The notes under the pieces are model-generated. The model did not search any database, was not told where the DNA came from, and saw only the letters and a list, made by a program, of their open reading frames with translations. From Saprospiraceae bacterium (GTDB lineage Bacteria; Bacteroidota; Bacteroidia; Chitinophagales; Saprospiraceae): a stretch of 64,000 nucleotides of DNA. Shown here one piece after another: positions 27,375-35,950 of this stretch (position 1 is its first letter; the number at the start of each line of letters is the position of its first letter). The stretch spans positions 1,059,501 to 1,123,500 of the forward strand of contig JADJXG010000001.1 of NCBI GenBank assembly GCA_016715965.1, in the 5' to 3' direction. The position numbers and the translations under genes were made by a program.

Positions 27375-28345
27375 GATATAGTATGGGATAAAAGGGGCTC
27401 AAAAATGTATTTTTCCAACTGCTCTACCAATTCAGTGGCGTAGAGGGAGTTCATCCCGGAGACCTTCATGACGTGCAGGGATTTGTTGGGATCTGCTTCC
27501 TGACAAACCAAGAAGCTTTGTGCAGGATCAAGGCCTAAAAATTCACGCTGGCTGGCAAATTTCTGGTAGTAAGAAGCAATATTTCCGGATTTGCACTCAA
27601 ACCAGAAAAACTTTTGGTTGACCATCAGCAGCAAATCAATTTCTGTATTTTTACCATCCGGTCTCATCACCCCGGTTTGGCTCAAAAAGTCAAAGTTTTG
27701 GATGTGCTGCAAATGTTTGCGCAACAATTCTGCGACCTTGCTTCTAAGCAAAACTTCAAGCCAATAACCCATGATAAATTGGGTGGCCTTGTGGATCTCG
27801 GCAATCTCAACGACAACCTCATCCCTGTTGAAATGATATCGATCGATGAGCTCCAATTGGCTTAACTTCTTGCACCACTCCCCAATGTATCTCAACGAAC
27901 TCTTCTGCATCTTAAACCTAAAATCTTTGCGTCTGTTTTGTGCCAATTTTAAGGTTTCGTAAAATGGCTTTAGTTCGGAATAATGCAAGGCCAAATAATC
28001 GCTCACCTGATGCAGATAAGCATCTACTTTAAGAGAATCGGATCCTCCTGCAATCGTAAATTTTTTAGAATTCATCCATTGGGTAATGGCTCCCTTCTTA
28101 AATTTCATTCGGGCCATCTCCCTAAATCCAACCAATTCGTCTGAGGGCGGAGGCGTTTTGGCCATGCGCTTCATCACCAAAGCCAACTCCTTGATGTACT
28201 GATCTCTTTCTTCGAGGTTTTGTGAGGAGATCAGTGTGATAAAATCGATCAATGCATTGGCCAATTCACGGAAAGCTTCAGGTACTTTCTGTTCTTTTTG
28301 ATCTCGTTGCTTTTTTTCTGTCATTGCCTGCGCATAATTGCACAA
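27371..28345 (-). CDS. PD-(D/E)XK nuclease resembling the Card1/Can2 (DUF1887) catalytic domain, without CARF
   Basis: 324 residues. The C-terminal part (about 185-324) fits a PD-(D/E)XK nuclease: GYWLE (Glu197), NTEIDLLL (Asp237), FWFECKSG (Glu250-x-Lys252), then a SYYQKFASQREFLG helix. This is the arrangement of the Card1/Can2 nucleases of type III systems. The first 185 residues are helical with a winged-helix-like segment (SLRYIGEWCKKLSQLELIDRYHF), and I see no CARF fold. It overlaps the cas6 start by 4 nt and follows the vWA gene by 3 nt, so it is translated with the adaptation genes. It could process prespacers, or be an effector activated some other way. Confidence 0.72.
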   Translation of the reverse strand: MCNYAQAMTEKKQRDQKEQKVPEAFRELANALIDFITLISSQNLEERDQYIKELALVMKRMAKTPPPSDELVGFREMARMKFKKGAITQWMNSKKFTIAGGSDSLKVDAYLHQVSDYLALHYSELKPFYETLKLAQNRRKDFRFKMQKSSLRYIGEWCKKLSQLELIDRYHFNRDEVVVEIAEIHKATQFIMGYWLEVLLRSKVAELLRKHLQHIQNFDFLSQTGVMRPDGKNTEIDLLLMVNQKFFWFECKSGNIASYYQKFASQREFLGLDPAQSFLVCQEADPNKSLHVMKVSGMNSLYATELVEQLEKYIFEPLLSHTIS

Positions 28346-28348
28346 AGT

Positions 28349-29113
28349 TTACAATCCGTTGAGGGTGGCTGCATAGTGTTCATCCTGGAGTAATGCTCTG
28401 CAAGTTTTGAAATATTCCATCCAAAATTTTTTGACTTTAAAAAATCGATCAGTATTGGCGCTGTTGGCTCCGGCAACATAAACATTTACATTGTCTAAGC
28501 TGGGAATGCCTTGTGGTTTTTTGGATTCTATATCTATGATTTTTTGAATTCGATCATCGGTAAAATCTTCTTGGGTAAATTTATAGGCTTTGGAGTACTC
28601 CTCCATGTCGCTCAACAAGATTAATGTCTTTGTGGAATTTTTCTGAATTTTAAAAACGCTCGCAGCCACCTGCAGTGCGCTGAGGATTTCTGTGGCGGGA
28701 CTGACCCTTTGGCTCAACAAAATGGTGTCCTGGACCATTCTCGTGATTCTGCTTTTTGATTCCTCAAGGGATTTTTTAAATTTCTTTCTGGCCTTCTTTA
28801 TTCGATCTTTGTTGGTGGTGCCGGATTCAAAATTCGGAAGTTGCGTATTGACCAAAAAATTCAATTCATTGGCGGATGTTTCGGTGATAAAGGCTACCGC
28901 CAATTCATCGCCTTCTCCCATTTTCTGCATGATGGTCACAAAATTTTCTGCATATTGTTTCCTCATGGCTGGATTGTTGCGCACTCCGGACATGTCTATG
29001 AGTACACACCAGCCTTTGGGTTCTCTGATAACCGCCTTGTCTGAGTGGCAGGATGCAAAGAATAAAATGCACATTAAAAAAACAAGAATCAATAAATGGT
29101 TGGATTTTTTCAT
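28349..29113 (-). CDS. vWA-domain lipoprotein in the CRISPR operon
   Basis: 254 residues. Signal and lipobox LFFASC (Cys22) predict a lipid-anchored extracytoplasmic protein. The rest is a von Willebrand A fold with a MIDAS-like set: Asp40-x-Ser42 in LIDMSG, Thr141 in SPATEILSAL and Asp169 in LILLSDMEEYS. The GDELAVAFITE strand fits too. A basic coiled segment, KKARKKFKKSLEESKS, lies near 107-121. It is separated by 3 nt from the nuclease gene and 31 nt from the membrane protein gene. Role unknown; a secreted lipoprotein is unexpected beside adaptation genes. Confidence 0.75.
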   Translation of the reverse strand: MKKSNHLLILVFLMCILFFASCHSDKAVIREPKGWCVLIDMSGVRNNPAMRKQYAENFVTIMQKMGEGDELAVAFITETSANELNFLVNTQLPNFESGTTNKDRIKKARKKFKKSLEESKSRITRMVQDTILLSQRVSPATEILSALQVAASVFKIQKNSTKTLILLSDMEEYSKAYKFTQEDFTDDRIQKIIDIESKKPQGIPSLDNVNVYVAGANSANTDRFFKVKKFWMEYFKTCRALLQDEHYAATLNGL

Positions 29114-29144
29114 TATTTGGCTATCAACTTATATTTTAATGTGT

Positions 29145-30302
29145 TCAATTTTGGTTAAAACCAGTTTTGGAAAATGGATTGAGGCCCATGATATTTGGAT
29201 CACAAGACCAGTCCAAAGACGCCGCCATCAACAATTCCGGTACTTTCAATTCTGGTATAGGCTCTTTAAAACAAGGAGGCGTAATGCCATTTTTTCTTAC
29301 CCCAATATTGGCATCGTGGTAGATGGAGATATACAGTCTGGCTTTTTTAATCAGATCAAAGGCCATCGCCTGGTGGATGTCAAATTCTTCTTTGCGCAGG
29401 TGTTTGGCTTTTTCATAAGCAATGCGTGCTTTTTGATACATTCTCGATGCCTGTTGATGATCGCGGGATTCGTGATCAAAGCGCTTGCGGGCTCTGTTCA
29501 TTCGGATACGCAAGGTGCGGTAGGTTTCCGGATCTGCATGAGAGGCCATATAAGAGACCACCGCTCCAACTAAAAAGATGAGAAGGTTGATGACGATAAA
29601 TACCATGCTGGCGGCCCATGGAGAAATAGGGGGTGCTTCTTCATCCTCGGTCCAGGCTCCTTCAAACAAGGCTGCTCTAAGCAAACTGATACCCATCAAT
29701 ACAAGGACAGGTACCAACAACATCACCAGGGCCATCCATTTCTCCAGGATGTTTTTATCGGCTTTCTTCAACAACATACCGAGATACATCGCAGACATGG
29801 GAAGGGTGGCACTAATCACCAAAGCCATAATATGGGTCTCAAGGTCTTCTGCACCGACCATATTAAAAATTATATAGTTGAAAAAATATTCTCCAACCAT
29901 CAAAAAGGCGATCCACATCCATTCTGTACGATGGCTGATGGGTGGCTGTCTTTGGGCTTCAAACTCGTCTTCGGCCTGATCAAATTCCTTTTTGGCGAAC
30001 TCGAGATCTTTGGTCTCTGAAGTCAATGCTTCAGTTGCCATTTGCAATTCCACCAAACTTTTGCAATACTGGTTTTTAAGGACCTTGTCTTCTTCACTCC
30101 AGGATATTGCAATATCGGCCAGATCGTCTTCTGCAGCGCGATACAGCTCCAGATCAAAAGACGCCTGCTCTTGTTGATCATCCAATGGCTGCACCGGCAT
30201 TTCCTTCTTAAAAGGCCAAAAGGCATATTGCCAGCCACGGCCATCTCGCCGTCCTATGCATTCTACCTTGCGTGCTGAGTATCGGAATTTTTGTTTTGGC
30301 AT
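29145..30302 (-). CDS. Four-helix membrane protein with flanking coiled coils
   Basis: 385 residues. Soluble N-terminus; coiled coil about 75-118; TM segments about 128-148, 158-177, 187-209 and 231-252; second coiled coil about 262-320; C-terminal cytoplasmic tail with SLDWSCDPNI near the end. The two long helical arms on either side of the membrane block suggest oligomerisation. No family recognised. It is the first gene of the unit running to cas2, with a possible promoter 68 nt upstream. It may be a membrane-acting effector or work with the vWA lipoprotein. Confidence 0.7.
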   Translation of the reverse strand: MPKQKFRYSARKVECIGRRDGRGWQYAFWPFKKEMPVQPLDDQQEQASFDLELYRAAEDDLADIAISWSEEDKVLKNQYCKSLVELQMATEALTSETKDLEFAKKEFDQAEDEFEAQRQPPISHRTEWMWIAFLMVGEYFFNYIIFNMVGAEDLETHIMALVISATLPMSAMYLGMLLKKADKNILEKWMALVMLLVPVLVLMGISLLRAALFEGAWTEDEEAPPISPWAASMVFIVINLLIFLVGAVVSYMASHADPETYRTLRIRMNRARKRFDHESRDHQQASRMYQKARIAYEKAKHLRKEEFDIHQAMAFDLIKKARLYISIYHDANIGVRKNGITPPCFKEPIPELKVPELLMAASLDWSCDPNIMGLNPFSKTGFNQN

Positions 30303-30369
30303 GGTTTTTTTGTCTTATAAGATGTAGCTGATAATAATTTTAAAAAGTAATTTATTTTTATTGGCACTT

Positions 30370-30377
30370 TAAATATA
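30370..30377 (-). promoter_or_regulatory. Weak -7-like box (TATATTTA) before the adaptation unit
   Basis: One mismatch to TAnnTTTG, 68 nt upstream of the membrane-protein start, in the only sizeable gap (113 nt) of the 15-kb minus-strand cas region. A TTG about 22 bp farther up could serve as -33. Confidence 0.3.
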
Positions 30378-30415
30378 ATATTGGGTCTCAATGCGAATGC
30401 AATTTTACGCTAATT

Positions 30416-31081
30416 CTATTTTAGTTGTTCTTCATTCATTATTTTATTATTTGCTTGGTCTAATGTTAATGCCTTGGAAGGATGTGGTTTGTCATAACCG
30501 GTTTTATTTGCTGGGCTATCATCCCGATTATCAATCCAAAACTTATATTCATCTAAAATCCGAGTATCCATCAGTTTTTCCTGATTAGGGTCTGGAAAAT
30601 TTTTCAGGTACAAAGTAACTTCGTATAATATATAGCTTTCAGAATTATATATTTTTACCAACGGGTTCAATTGTGTAATGTATGGAAAAAATTCTAAAAA
30701 ACGAGCTCCAGACATTTGACTTCCTATTTGTTGTGCCCAAGCCCTAATATCACCTGCTGCAGAAAGATATGCTTCATGACAAGTAAGTATGTATTTGTCA
30801 CCTAATTTAAAATGAACAGTTAATCTTTTCGGCAGATTTTCTCTCCAATTTTGTCTTAGCCTTGAAATCCACAAAAAGAAAGCAAGAAGAAAAGTTGTTA
30901 ACCCAACGATTGGATCTATCCATTTTCCCCACCAACTATCCATTACGTTTATATAAAATGGTGTATTGCCATTTGTACATGAAGTCCAAATTATAAGAAT
31001 TGCAACAACTAAAAAACCGATCAATATATCCGTTTTTTGGTTTTTCCAACTATACTTGAGTATTTGTCTAATTTCTTTCAT
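30416..31081 (-). CDS. Two-TM membrane protein, candidate CRISPR ancillary effector
   Basis: 221 residues. TM1 about 19-35 and TM2 about 55-72, then a soluble domain of about 150 residues with TVHFKLGDKYILTCHEAYLS, AGDIRAWAQQIGSQM and YEVTLYLKNFPDP. No recognised family. Its start overlaps the candidate ring-nuclease gene by 14 nt, which ties it to the effector operon. The topology (membrane anchor plus a soluble domain) is common among defence effectors that permeabilise membranes. Function is inference only. Confidence 0.65.
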   Translation of the reverse strand: MKEIRQILKYSWKNQKTDILIGFLVVAILIIWTSCTNGNTPFYINVMDSWWGKWIDPIVGLTTFLLAFFLWISRLRQNWRENLPKRLTVHFKLGDKYILTCHEAYLSAAGDIRAWAQQIGSQMSGARFLEFFPYITQLNPLVKIYNSESYILYEVTLYLKNFPDPNQEKLMDTRILDEYKFWIDNRDDSPANKTGYDKPHPSKALTLDQANNKIMNEEQLK

Positions 31082-31463
31082 TATTTGGATTTAAGTTTGG
31101 ATAGGTTCTAAAACGGCAAAATTTAAATACTGAAATTTTGCTTCCATCAGGCTTGTCCTCGACAATTCTTTTGGTTGTTGATGAAATACAATTGAAACCC
31201 TGCCTTTGAGCCAAAGCAACGAACGCCATTGTAAAAGTCATTTCCCCGGCAATATGGATTGCATCTAACCATCTTGGAGATCCAAGATGTAATTTTATAT
31301 TTTCGAATAATTCAAAAGCCATTGCTTCCACTTCAAAAGTTTCTGCTTCTGGTGGAACATGTGGAAATGGGATATCTTCAATAAGCTGATAACTTTTCTC
31401 TGCGGCATCTAATTGTTCTGATGACCATTTTGAAGAAGGGTGATTGGAAAGGTTGATTAACAT
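31068..31463 (-). CDS. Small Rossmann-like CRISPR-associated protein, candidate ring nuclease
   Basis: 131 residues. Starts LINLSNHPSSKWS (a strand followed by a loop), has AIHIAGEMTFTMAFVALA in the centre, then NCISSTTKRIVEDKPDGSK and FKFCRFRTYP. This pattern recurs in small stand-alone CRISPR-accessory proteins of the Csx15/Csx16/Csx20 kind, some of which degrade cyclic oligoadenylate; I recall the pattern but cannot name the exact family. The Ser-Thr-Thr loop may bind the ligand. It lies between the TM-SAVED gene (39 nt) and the two-TM gene (14-nt overlap), a sensible place for an off-switch. Confidence 0.55.
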   Translation of the reverse strand: MLINLSNHPSSKWSSEQLDAAEKSYQLIEDIPFPHVPPEAETFEVEAMAFELFENIKLHLGSPRWLDAIHIAGEMTFTMAFVALAQRQGFNCISSTTKRIVEDKPDGSKISVFKFCRFRTYPNLNPNNERN

Positions 31464-31502
31464 TGCTTCAAATGCTTTTAAATTCCATTTAAATTAATAT
31501 TC

Positions 31503-32039
31503 TCATGATTTCAAAAGTGGGCCCCAATATTCATAAGTCCCAGCTCTGTTCCTATGGTACAGCAACACCGGTATCCAATTATCAAAAACTGCACCAGCCA
31601 AAGTTCCTGCCATAACCGGTCCAGCTATAAATAATCTCAGCTCTGTTGCTTCTGATAACGGTCCACGCCTACATTCTCTTAGTTTAGTTAAATAATTTTT
31701 TATATCTTCTTTAGAACGCAAACCATCCATTTTTATCTCTTCTATTTTTGAAACAGCAAGTCCTGCACCTTTAAAATATCGCTGAACATCTCCTTTGGCA
31801 CTTTCCTGAATCTCTAATAATGATATAACCAATGCAAAGGGAACTTCTGATCTTATATTTTTGTATTCATCATAATACTTGTCCCAATCATTCGGTGGTG
31901 GTGTGGTTGCTGCCAATTGGGCAATTTTAATGTTTTGACGCTGCAGTTTGAACCAAATGGCAATAGAAATAATCACAGTAATAATGCCAATTATTATACT
32001 TGCCTTATCTAATATGTCCCAAACAATCTCTGCGTTCAT
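31503..32039 (-). CDS. TM-SAVED protein, probable cyclic-nucleotide-sensing membrane effector
   Basis: 178 residues. One TM segment (about 14-31, SIIIGIITVIISIAIWF), then a soluble domain matching SAVED: PFALVISLLEIQESAKGDV, a helix around 110-125, and the closing block ELRLFIAGPVMAGTLAGAV, IPVLLYHRN and YEYWGPL (about 133-176). SAVED domains bind cyclic oligonucleotides in CBASS and type III systems. It follows the last RAMP gene by 9 nt. It probably oligomerises on ligand binding and acts on the membrane. Confidence 0.72.
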   Translation of the reverse strand: MNAEIVWDILDKASIIIGIITVIISIAIWFKLQRQNIKIAQLAATTPPPNDWDKYYDEYKNIRSEVPFALVISLLEIQESAKGDVQRYFKGAGLAVSKIEEIKMDGLRSKEDIKNYLTKLRECRRGPLSEATELRLFIAGPVMAGTLAGAVFDNWIPVLLYHRNRAGTYEYWGPLLKS

Positions 32040-32048
32040 ATATTGAAA

Positions 32049-34091
32049 TTATGGTTTCTTATAAATATCCTTTTGAACGACTTCATTGGGATTAGGTAGG
32101 ATGGGACGGTTTTTGTATTCGTTTTTCGGCTTCTTCTCATCATCTTCAACTCTGAAATAGGGAGAGTCTTTTGATGGTTTAAATTGAATCTCCATATATC
32201 GTGAGATATTAAGCCATTGAAAATTATCCAATTTTTCAATTCCTGTAAAATGACCATTATGATCATATGAAAAACTTAATATTTTTTGGAAATGGGAAAG
32301 CCTTTCAATATTCCACAAATTCATTACACCCTCACTTTCTTTGAAAGACATTTGAAGAACACTACAAACCAATTTTGCAAATTTGTTCTTGAAATAATCA
32401 GATGAAAGTTTGTTCGTATCTAGCCCTATATGCCAGGCACTTCCATCAAAGAGTTTTCCATATCTTTTTTGTCTGTCAATAATGATGAAATTGCTAATTT
32501 CAATTTCTACTGACCCAAGCCCTAATGGCTTACCCATACCCATTTTGTGACAACAGTCCTTTGGCAGTTCAATTGCACAAAGGAGAGCACCCAATTCTTC
32601 AGCGGTTAAATTCTCAAATCTCAAGCGAGAACAAAATGACGCTCCTGCTTTAAGCGGTTTGATTTCTTTCGAATGACTATTAGTTTGTGGCCCATTCTCA
32701 ATCCAGGAATGCTTATCAAGCTTATTTGATGATGTTTTTCGGTGCCAATATCCCTTGTAACCTCTGATGACTGTTTCGCCTCTATCTTTCCAAGTCCTTT
32801 GGTTCGTCTCTGATACATTCAGGTCTTTTTGTTCTAAATAGAGTTGGTAAGATGTTGGTTTTGGAGACGATAAAATTTTTGGCAGTTGAGGAATTGACAC
32901 TTCAAATTGTTCAGGCTCGTTAATTTGTTGAAGAAGCCCATCCTCAAAAAATACGCGTGTAGAATAATCTGTACTGCCAAAAATTGCCTTTGTAAAATCC
33001 TCTGTTGTCCCAGAGGAATTTTGAACAATGAAATCTCCTATTTTGTGTTCGTATGGAATTCTGTGAAACTTGGAATTTCCAAATGAAATCACATCGCCAT
33101 CGGGTGCTCTAAAAAAGACAGGAATTCCTTGAATTGGCACTTGATTCTTTTCAGGGCCAATATGAATATTATCTTTAGTTCCATCTACTATAAATCCTTT
33201 TTCAAGAGATTTAAGTATGTGTATTGACTTTTCATCGCGGTTTACATCTCCATTATAACCGTCAATAACATCCCTCGGAACTTCAAAACCATCGCCACTT
33301 TTGAAATTTGTTTGAAATTTCCAAACTCTGCATATACCTTGAAATTTTCCAACTGAATACACAACTGAATCATTGTTAAACTTATAGTTGTAGGGAGTCT
33401 TTGATAAATTATTCTCTATGTGTTGGACTTGAGTTGGTTTCGTTGTGATTTCGAAAATCTTAAAATTTTTTCCAACTCTTCTGATAAACCCCCATTTAAT
33501 GTCATTCGGGTTATCATTTATTATGTTGAATCGCTTGTAAAAATGCTTGTTGTCATAAAACTCTATCTTACTAAATGACAATATTTCAACCATATTCCGT
33601 ATTAATCCTCGAAATGTACTGCCGGGAATTATTGGTTTCCCGTTTATCACCCTAAAAAAATCGGTCTGCTCCTTCTCTTGTCTGATAAAAAAAGGCGTTA
33701 CTGTTTTAATTTGCACATCAACATATCCCGAATACCGCTTATTATCTTCTCTGTTTAGTTTTGCATCTTCAGAATAGAATCTATCATGGTTGGGCTGTGG
33801 CTGTCCAGATATGACAGTTTCATTCAACGGAACAAAATTGTATGGAGCCCGCGCAGGTTCTCTGTTATTTTGATTCATTTGACCTTGATTTTGAATTTTT
33901 GTTGGCAAAGCTTGTTCGATAAAAGGAATGCCATCTTTCATTTTACTCTCATCATAATTCACCTCTAATTTTTCAGATGCCTTAATATCAGCCTTGAAGT
34001 AACCTCTGGGCAATTTAATTTCTTTCCCATCCTCCAATATAAGGTACTTAAGTTTATCATTTGGATTAAAATATATCTTGCCCTTTTTCAT
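32049..34091 (-). CDS. Type III-D RAMP protein (TIGR03986-like, Cas7 with insertion)
   Basis: 680 residues. The N-terminal about 130 residues are low-similarity, including an Asn/Gln-rich stretch. A Cas7-type RAMP domain follows: VDVQIKTVTPFFIRQE, then TDFFRVINGKPIIPGSTFRG, with the Asp before the GKPIIPGS loop as the likely RNA-cleaving residue. A second RAMP half ends in the glycine-rich GMGKPLGLGSVEIEI (near 550). The large middle insertion fits the Cas7-insertion subunit of the III-D variant. It occupies one end of the crRNA-binding backbone. Located 3 nt after csx19. Confidence 0.85.
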   Translation of the reverse strand: MKKGKIYFNPNDKLKYLILEDGKEIKLPRGYFKADIKASEKLEVNYDESKMKDGIPFIEQALPTKIQNQGQMNQNNREPARAPYNFVPLNETVISGQPQPNHDRFYSEDAKLNREDNKRYSGYVDVQIKTVTPFFIRQEKEQTDFFRVINGKPIIPGSTFRGLIRNMVEILSFSKIEFYDNKHFYKRFNIINDNPNDIKWGFIRRVGKNFKIFEITTKPTQVQHIENNLSKTPYNYKFNNDSVVYSVGKFQGICRVWKFQTNFKSGDGFEVPRDVIDGYNGDVNRDEKSIHILKSLEKGFIVDGTKDNIHIGPEKNQVPIQGIPVFFRAPDGDVISFGNSKFHRIPYEHKIGDFIVQNSSGTTEDFTKAIFGSTDYSTRVFFEDGLLQQINEPEQFEVSIPQLPKILSSPKPTSYQLYLEQKDLNVSETNQRTWKDRGETVIRGYKGYWHRKTSSNKLDKHSWIENGPQTNSHSKEIKPLKAGASFCSRLRFENLTAEELGALLCAIELPKDCCHKMGMGKPLGLGSVEIEISNFIIIDRQKRYGKLFDGSAWHIGLDTNKLSSDYFKNKFAKLVCSVLQMSFKESEGVMNLWNIERLSHFQKILSFSYDHNGHFTGIEKLDNFQWLNISRYMEIQFKPSKDSPYFRVEDDEKKPKNEYKNRPILPNPNEVVQKDIYKKP

Positions 34092-34094
34092 AAG

Positions 34095-34574
34095 TTATAA
34101 ATTTTTATATTCAACAAATCTACTGTCCACAAATCCTGCTTGGCCGATTTCATTGTATTCAATGTAATTACGAGTTGTTATATACCATTTTTCTCCTTCT
34201 TTTGAGATAGGTAATTGACGAACGATCACACCACGGAGCAACATATTTGTGTCTACATATAATTTTTCTCCTTTAGAACCATCAATATCTGTTCTCAAAC
34301 GCCCCATCAACCCACTAACATTCCGCCAAAAATGATATTCTTTACTTTCGTTGAATGCGCGTATACGTTCAATGTGTTTAGCATTGGTTTCCGGTGTCTT
34401 TTGCCAAGAGATTTTCCCGTTAGTAATACTTCCTACAAATACGCCATGATATTGCCATAGCAGGAGATGACCGTTTTTCAAATCAGATGCGAGTGTATCC
34501 AAGCCGCTCCACGTTATTGGCTCGTGGGAAGTATTTATTTCCTTGGCTTGATATGCTGTTGTTTTATCGCTCAT
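34095..34574 (-). CDS. csx19: Type III-D accessory subunit Csx19
   Basis: 159 residues, typical of Csx19. Family features: HLLLWQYHGVFVGSI near 32-46, HIERIRAFNESKEYHFWR near 67-84, LRTDIDG, and the C-terminal RNYIEYNEIGQAGFVDSRF. Csx19 is a structural subunit of III-D effector complexes. Starts in a 4-nt overlap with the double-Cas7 gene. Confidence 0.85.
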   Translation of the reverse strand: MSDKTTAYQAKEINTSHEPITWSGLDTLASDLKNGHLLLWQYHGVFVGSITNGKISWQKTPETNAKHIERIRAFNESKEYHFWRNVSGLMGRLRTDIDGSKGEKLYVDTNMLLRGVIVRQLPISKEGEKWYITTRNYIEYNEIGQAGFVDSRFVEYKNL

Positions 34575-35950
34575 ACAATTACGGGTTTAAATGTTAATGC
34601 TTCGTTGAAATCCTTTATTAATTCATCTTTATGTCCAGTGATAGAAATTCCATTGTCCTTTATATCAATGGTTGCGGTTTTCCCATCCCATTCCACACTG
34701 GCTTTTTGTCCTTGCAAAATTCCTCTTCCAACGTTTTTTTCTCCACCTACAGCAAGATCTTCGGTCCATAGATCTTTCAGTAAGTGCAGCAGCAAAGCCG
34801 CTTCCCAATTTTTGTAATTACGTATGGTAAAAATCAATTCAAATGGGACATCGCCATTTCTCCAAACCGGCTCGGAATTGAAAAGTGCGCCACTCATTAC
34901 TCCACCAGTGAAACGGTCTATGCGGATACGGTTTTGCATCATCGCAGTAACCCCTTTAAGCTCGCTTTCATCAATGCAAAGACGGCTTTTTTGGGCTTTG
35001 TATCTTTTGCCTTTGTCGTCCACCCAGCCCATGAAGTCATTGAGAGAGTCAATAGGGAACCCTAATGTATTGAAGATTTTTATAGCCCTGTGCCGCAAAG
35101 CACCTTTTATAGATTTGGCGGTGATTATATGCTTGCCATTGCTCATCAAATGTGACTTATCAGGTTTAGAAGCATCTTCATTATACGAGCCTATGATGAG
35201 GGCGCTTTTAAGTTTGAATTGGGCTTTCAGCTGGAAGGTGTTTGTGTCCTCGATTTTGAATTTCTCGATAATTGCTGCTTCATCCCACTTTCTTGTTCTG
35301 ATAAAATCAAACCACTTTTTAGCTTCTTTTTCGTTACCGTTTTCACCAAAGTTAAATGTGGCAGTTTTCCAGTCTTTAACCTCCAGCTTCCCAAAGCCAA
35401 AGCCAGTGAGTGCCCCTATCCGGAAATCTTCATGTTTAATGGCGTCTTCCAAAGTGGCGGTCATTTTTTTGAAATACTCTGCATTCATACCGTTGCGGAT
35501 GGTTACTTCTCCATAGAGAGTAAATGTTGCACCCGGCTCTACCATCTGATAATCGTATTTACCCTTTGGCTCAGTAGTACCGGTGGCATAGTCAATCCTC
35601 ACCCCGTCACGGATGTTGAGTTTTGGATTGTTAACGCAGATTAAATTTTCTAAATTTAAATGGCTATGAAAAGTGATTTTATCACCATTCTTAATTTCAC
35701 TACCCCAGTATTGATTGAAAGAATTTTGATCGGCAGTACCCAATTTAAAAGTTTCACAAAAACTTCGCAAGACGCCTCCAAGGGATGAAGCAGGGATGTA
35801 GGGTTTGCCATGTAACAACATTACTTCAGCATCAGACACTTCTCCTTCTCCTTTACCAATAAGCATGGGAGATTTGTTTGATAGCACTGCGCTGAAAACG
35901 ATTTTTCCTATAATCCGGTCATTGTGCCTATTGTATTTTTCACTGCTCAT
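34571..35950 (-). CDS. Double RAMP protein (two Cas7 domains, Cas7-2x type)
   Basis: 459 residues from ATG 35950, which shares one base with the upstream stop (TAATG); the frame opens 14 codons earlier. Domain 1 (about 15-215): FSAVLSNKSPMLIGKGEGE, Asp40 in VSDAEVM, KPYIPASSLGGVLRSF, ending GALTGFGFGKLEV. Domain 2 (about 235-430): AQFKLKSALIIGSYNED, KHIITAKSIKGALRHRA, ending GGEKNVGRGILQG. Each domain would hold one crRNA segment, and the Asp residues are candidate target-RNA cleavage sites. The two-in-one layout matches the Cas7-2x subunit of the III-D variant. Confidence 0.83.
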   Translation of the reverse strand: MSSEKYNRHNDRIIGKIVFSAVLSNKSPMLIGKGEGEVSDAEVMLLHGKPYIPASSLGGVLRSFCETFKLGTADQNSFNQYWGSEIKNGDKITFHSHLNLENLICVNNPKLNIRDGVRIDYATGTTEPKGKYDYQMVEPGATFTLYGEVTIRNGMNAEYFKKMTATLEDAIKHEDFRIGALTGFGFGKLEVKDWKTATFNFGENGNEKEAKKWFDFIRTRKWDEAAIIEKFKIEDTNTFQLKAQFKLKSALIIGSYNEDASKPDKSHLMSNGKHIITAKSIKGALRHRAIKIFNTLGFPIDSLNDFMGWVDDKGKRYKAQKSRLCIDESELKGVTAMMQNRIRIDRFTGGVMSGALFNSEPVWRNGDVPFELIFTIRNYKNWEAALLLHLLKDLWTEDLAVGGEKNVGRGILQGQKASVEWDGKTATIDIKDNGISITGHKDELIKDFNEALTFKPVIV

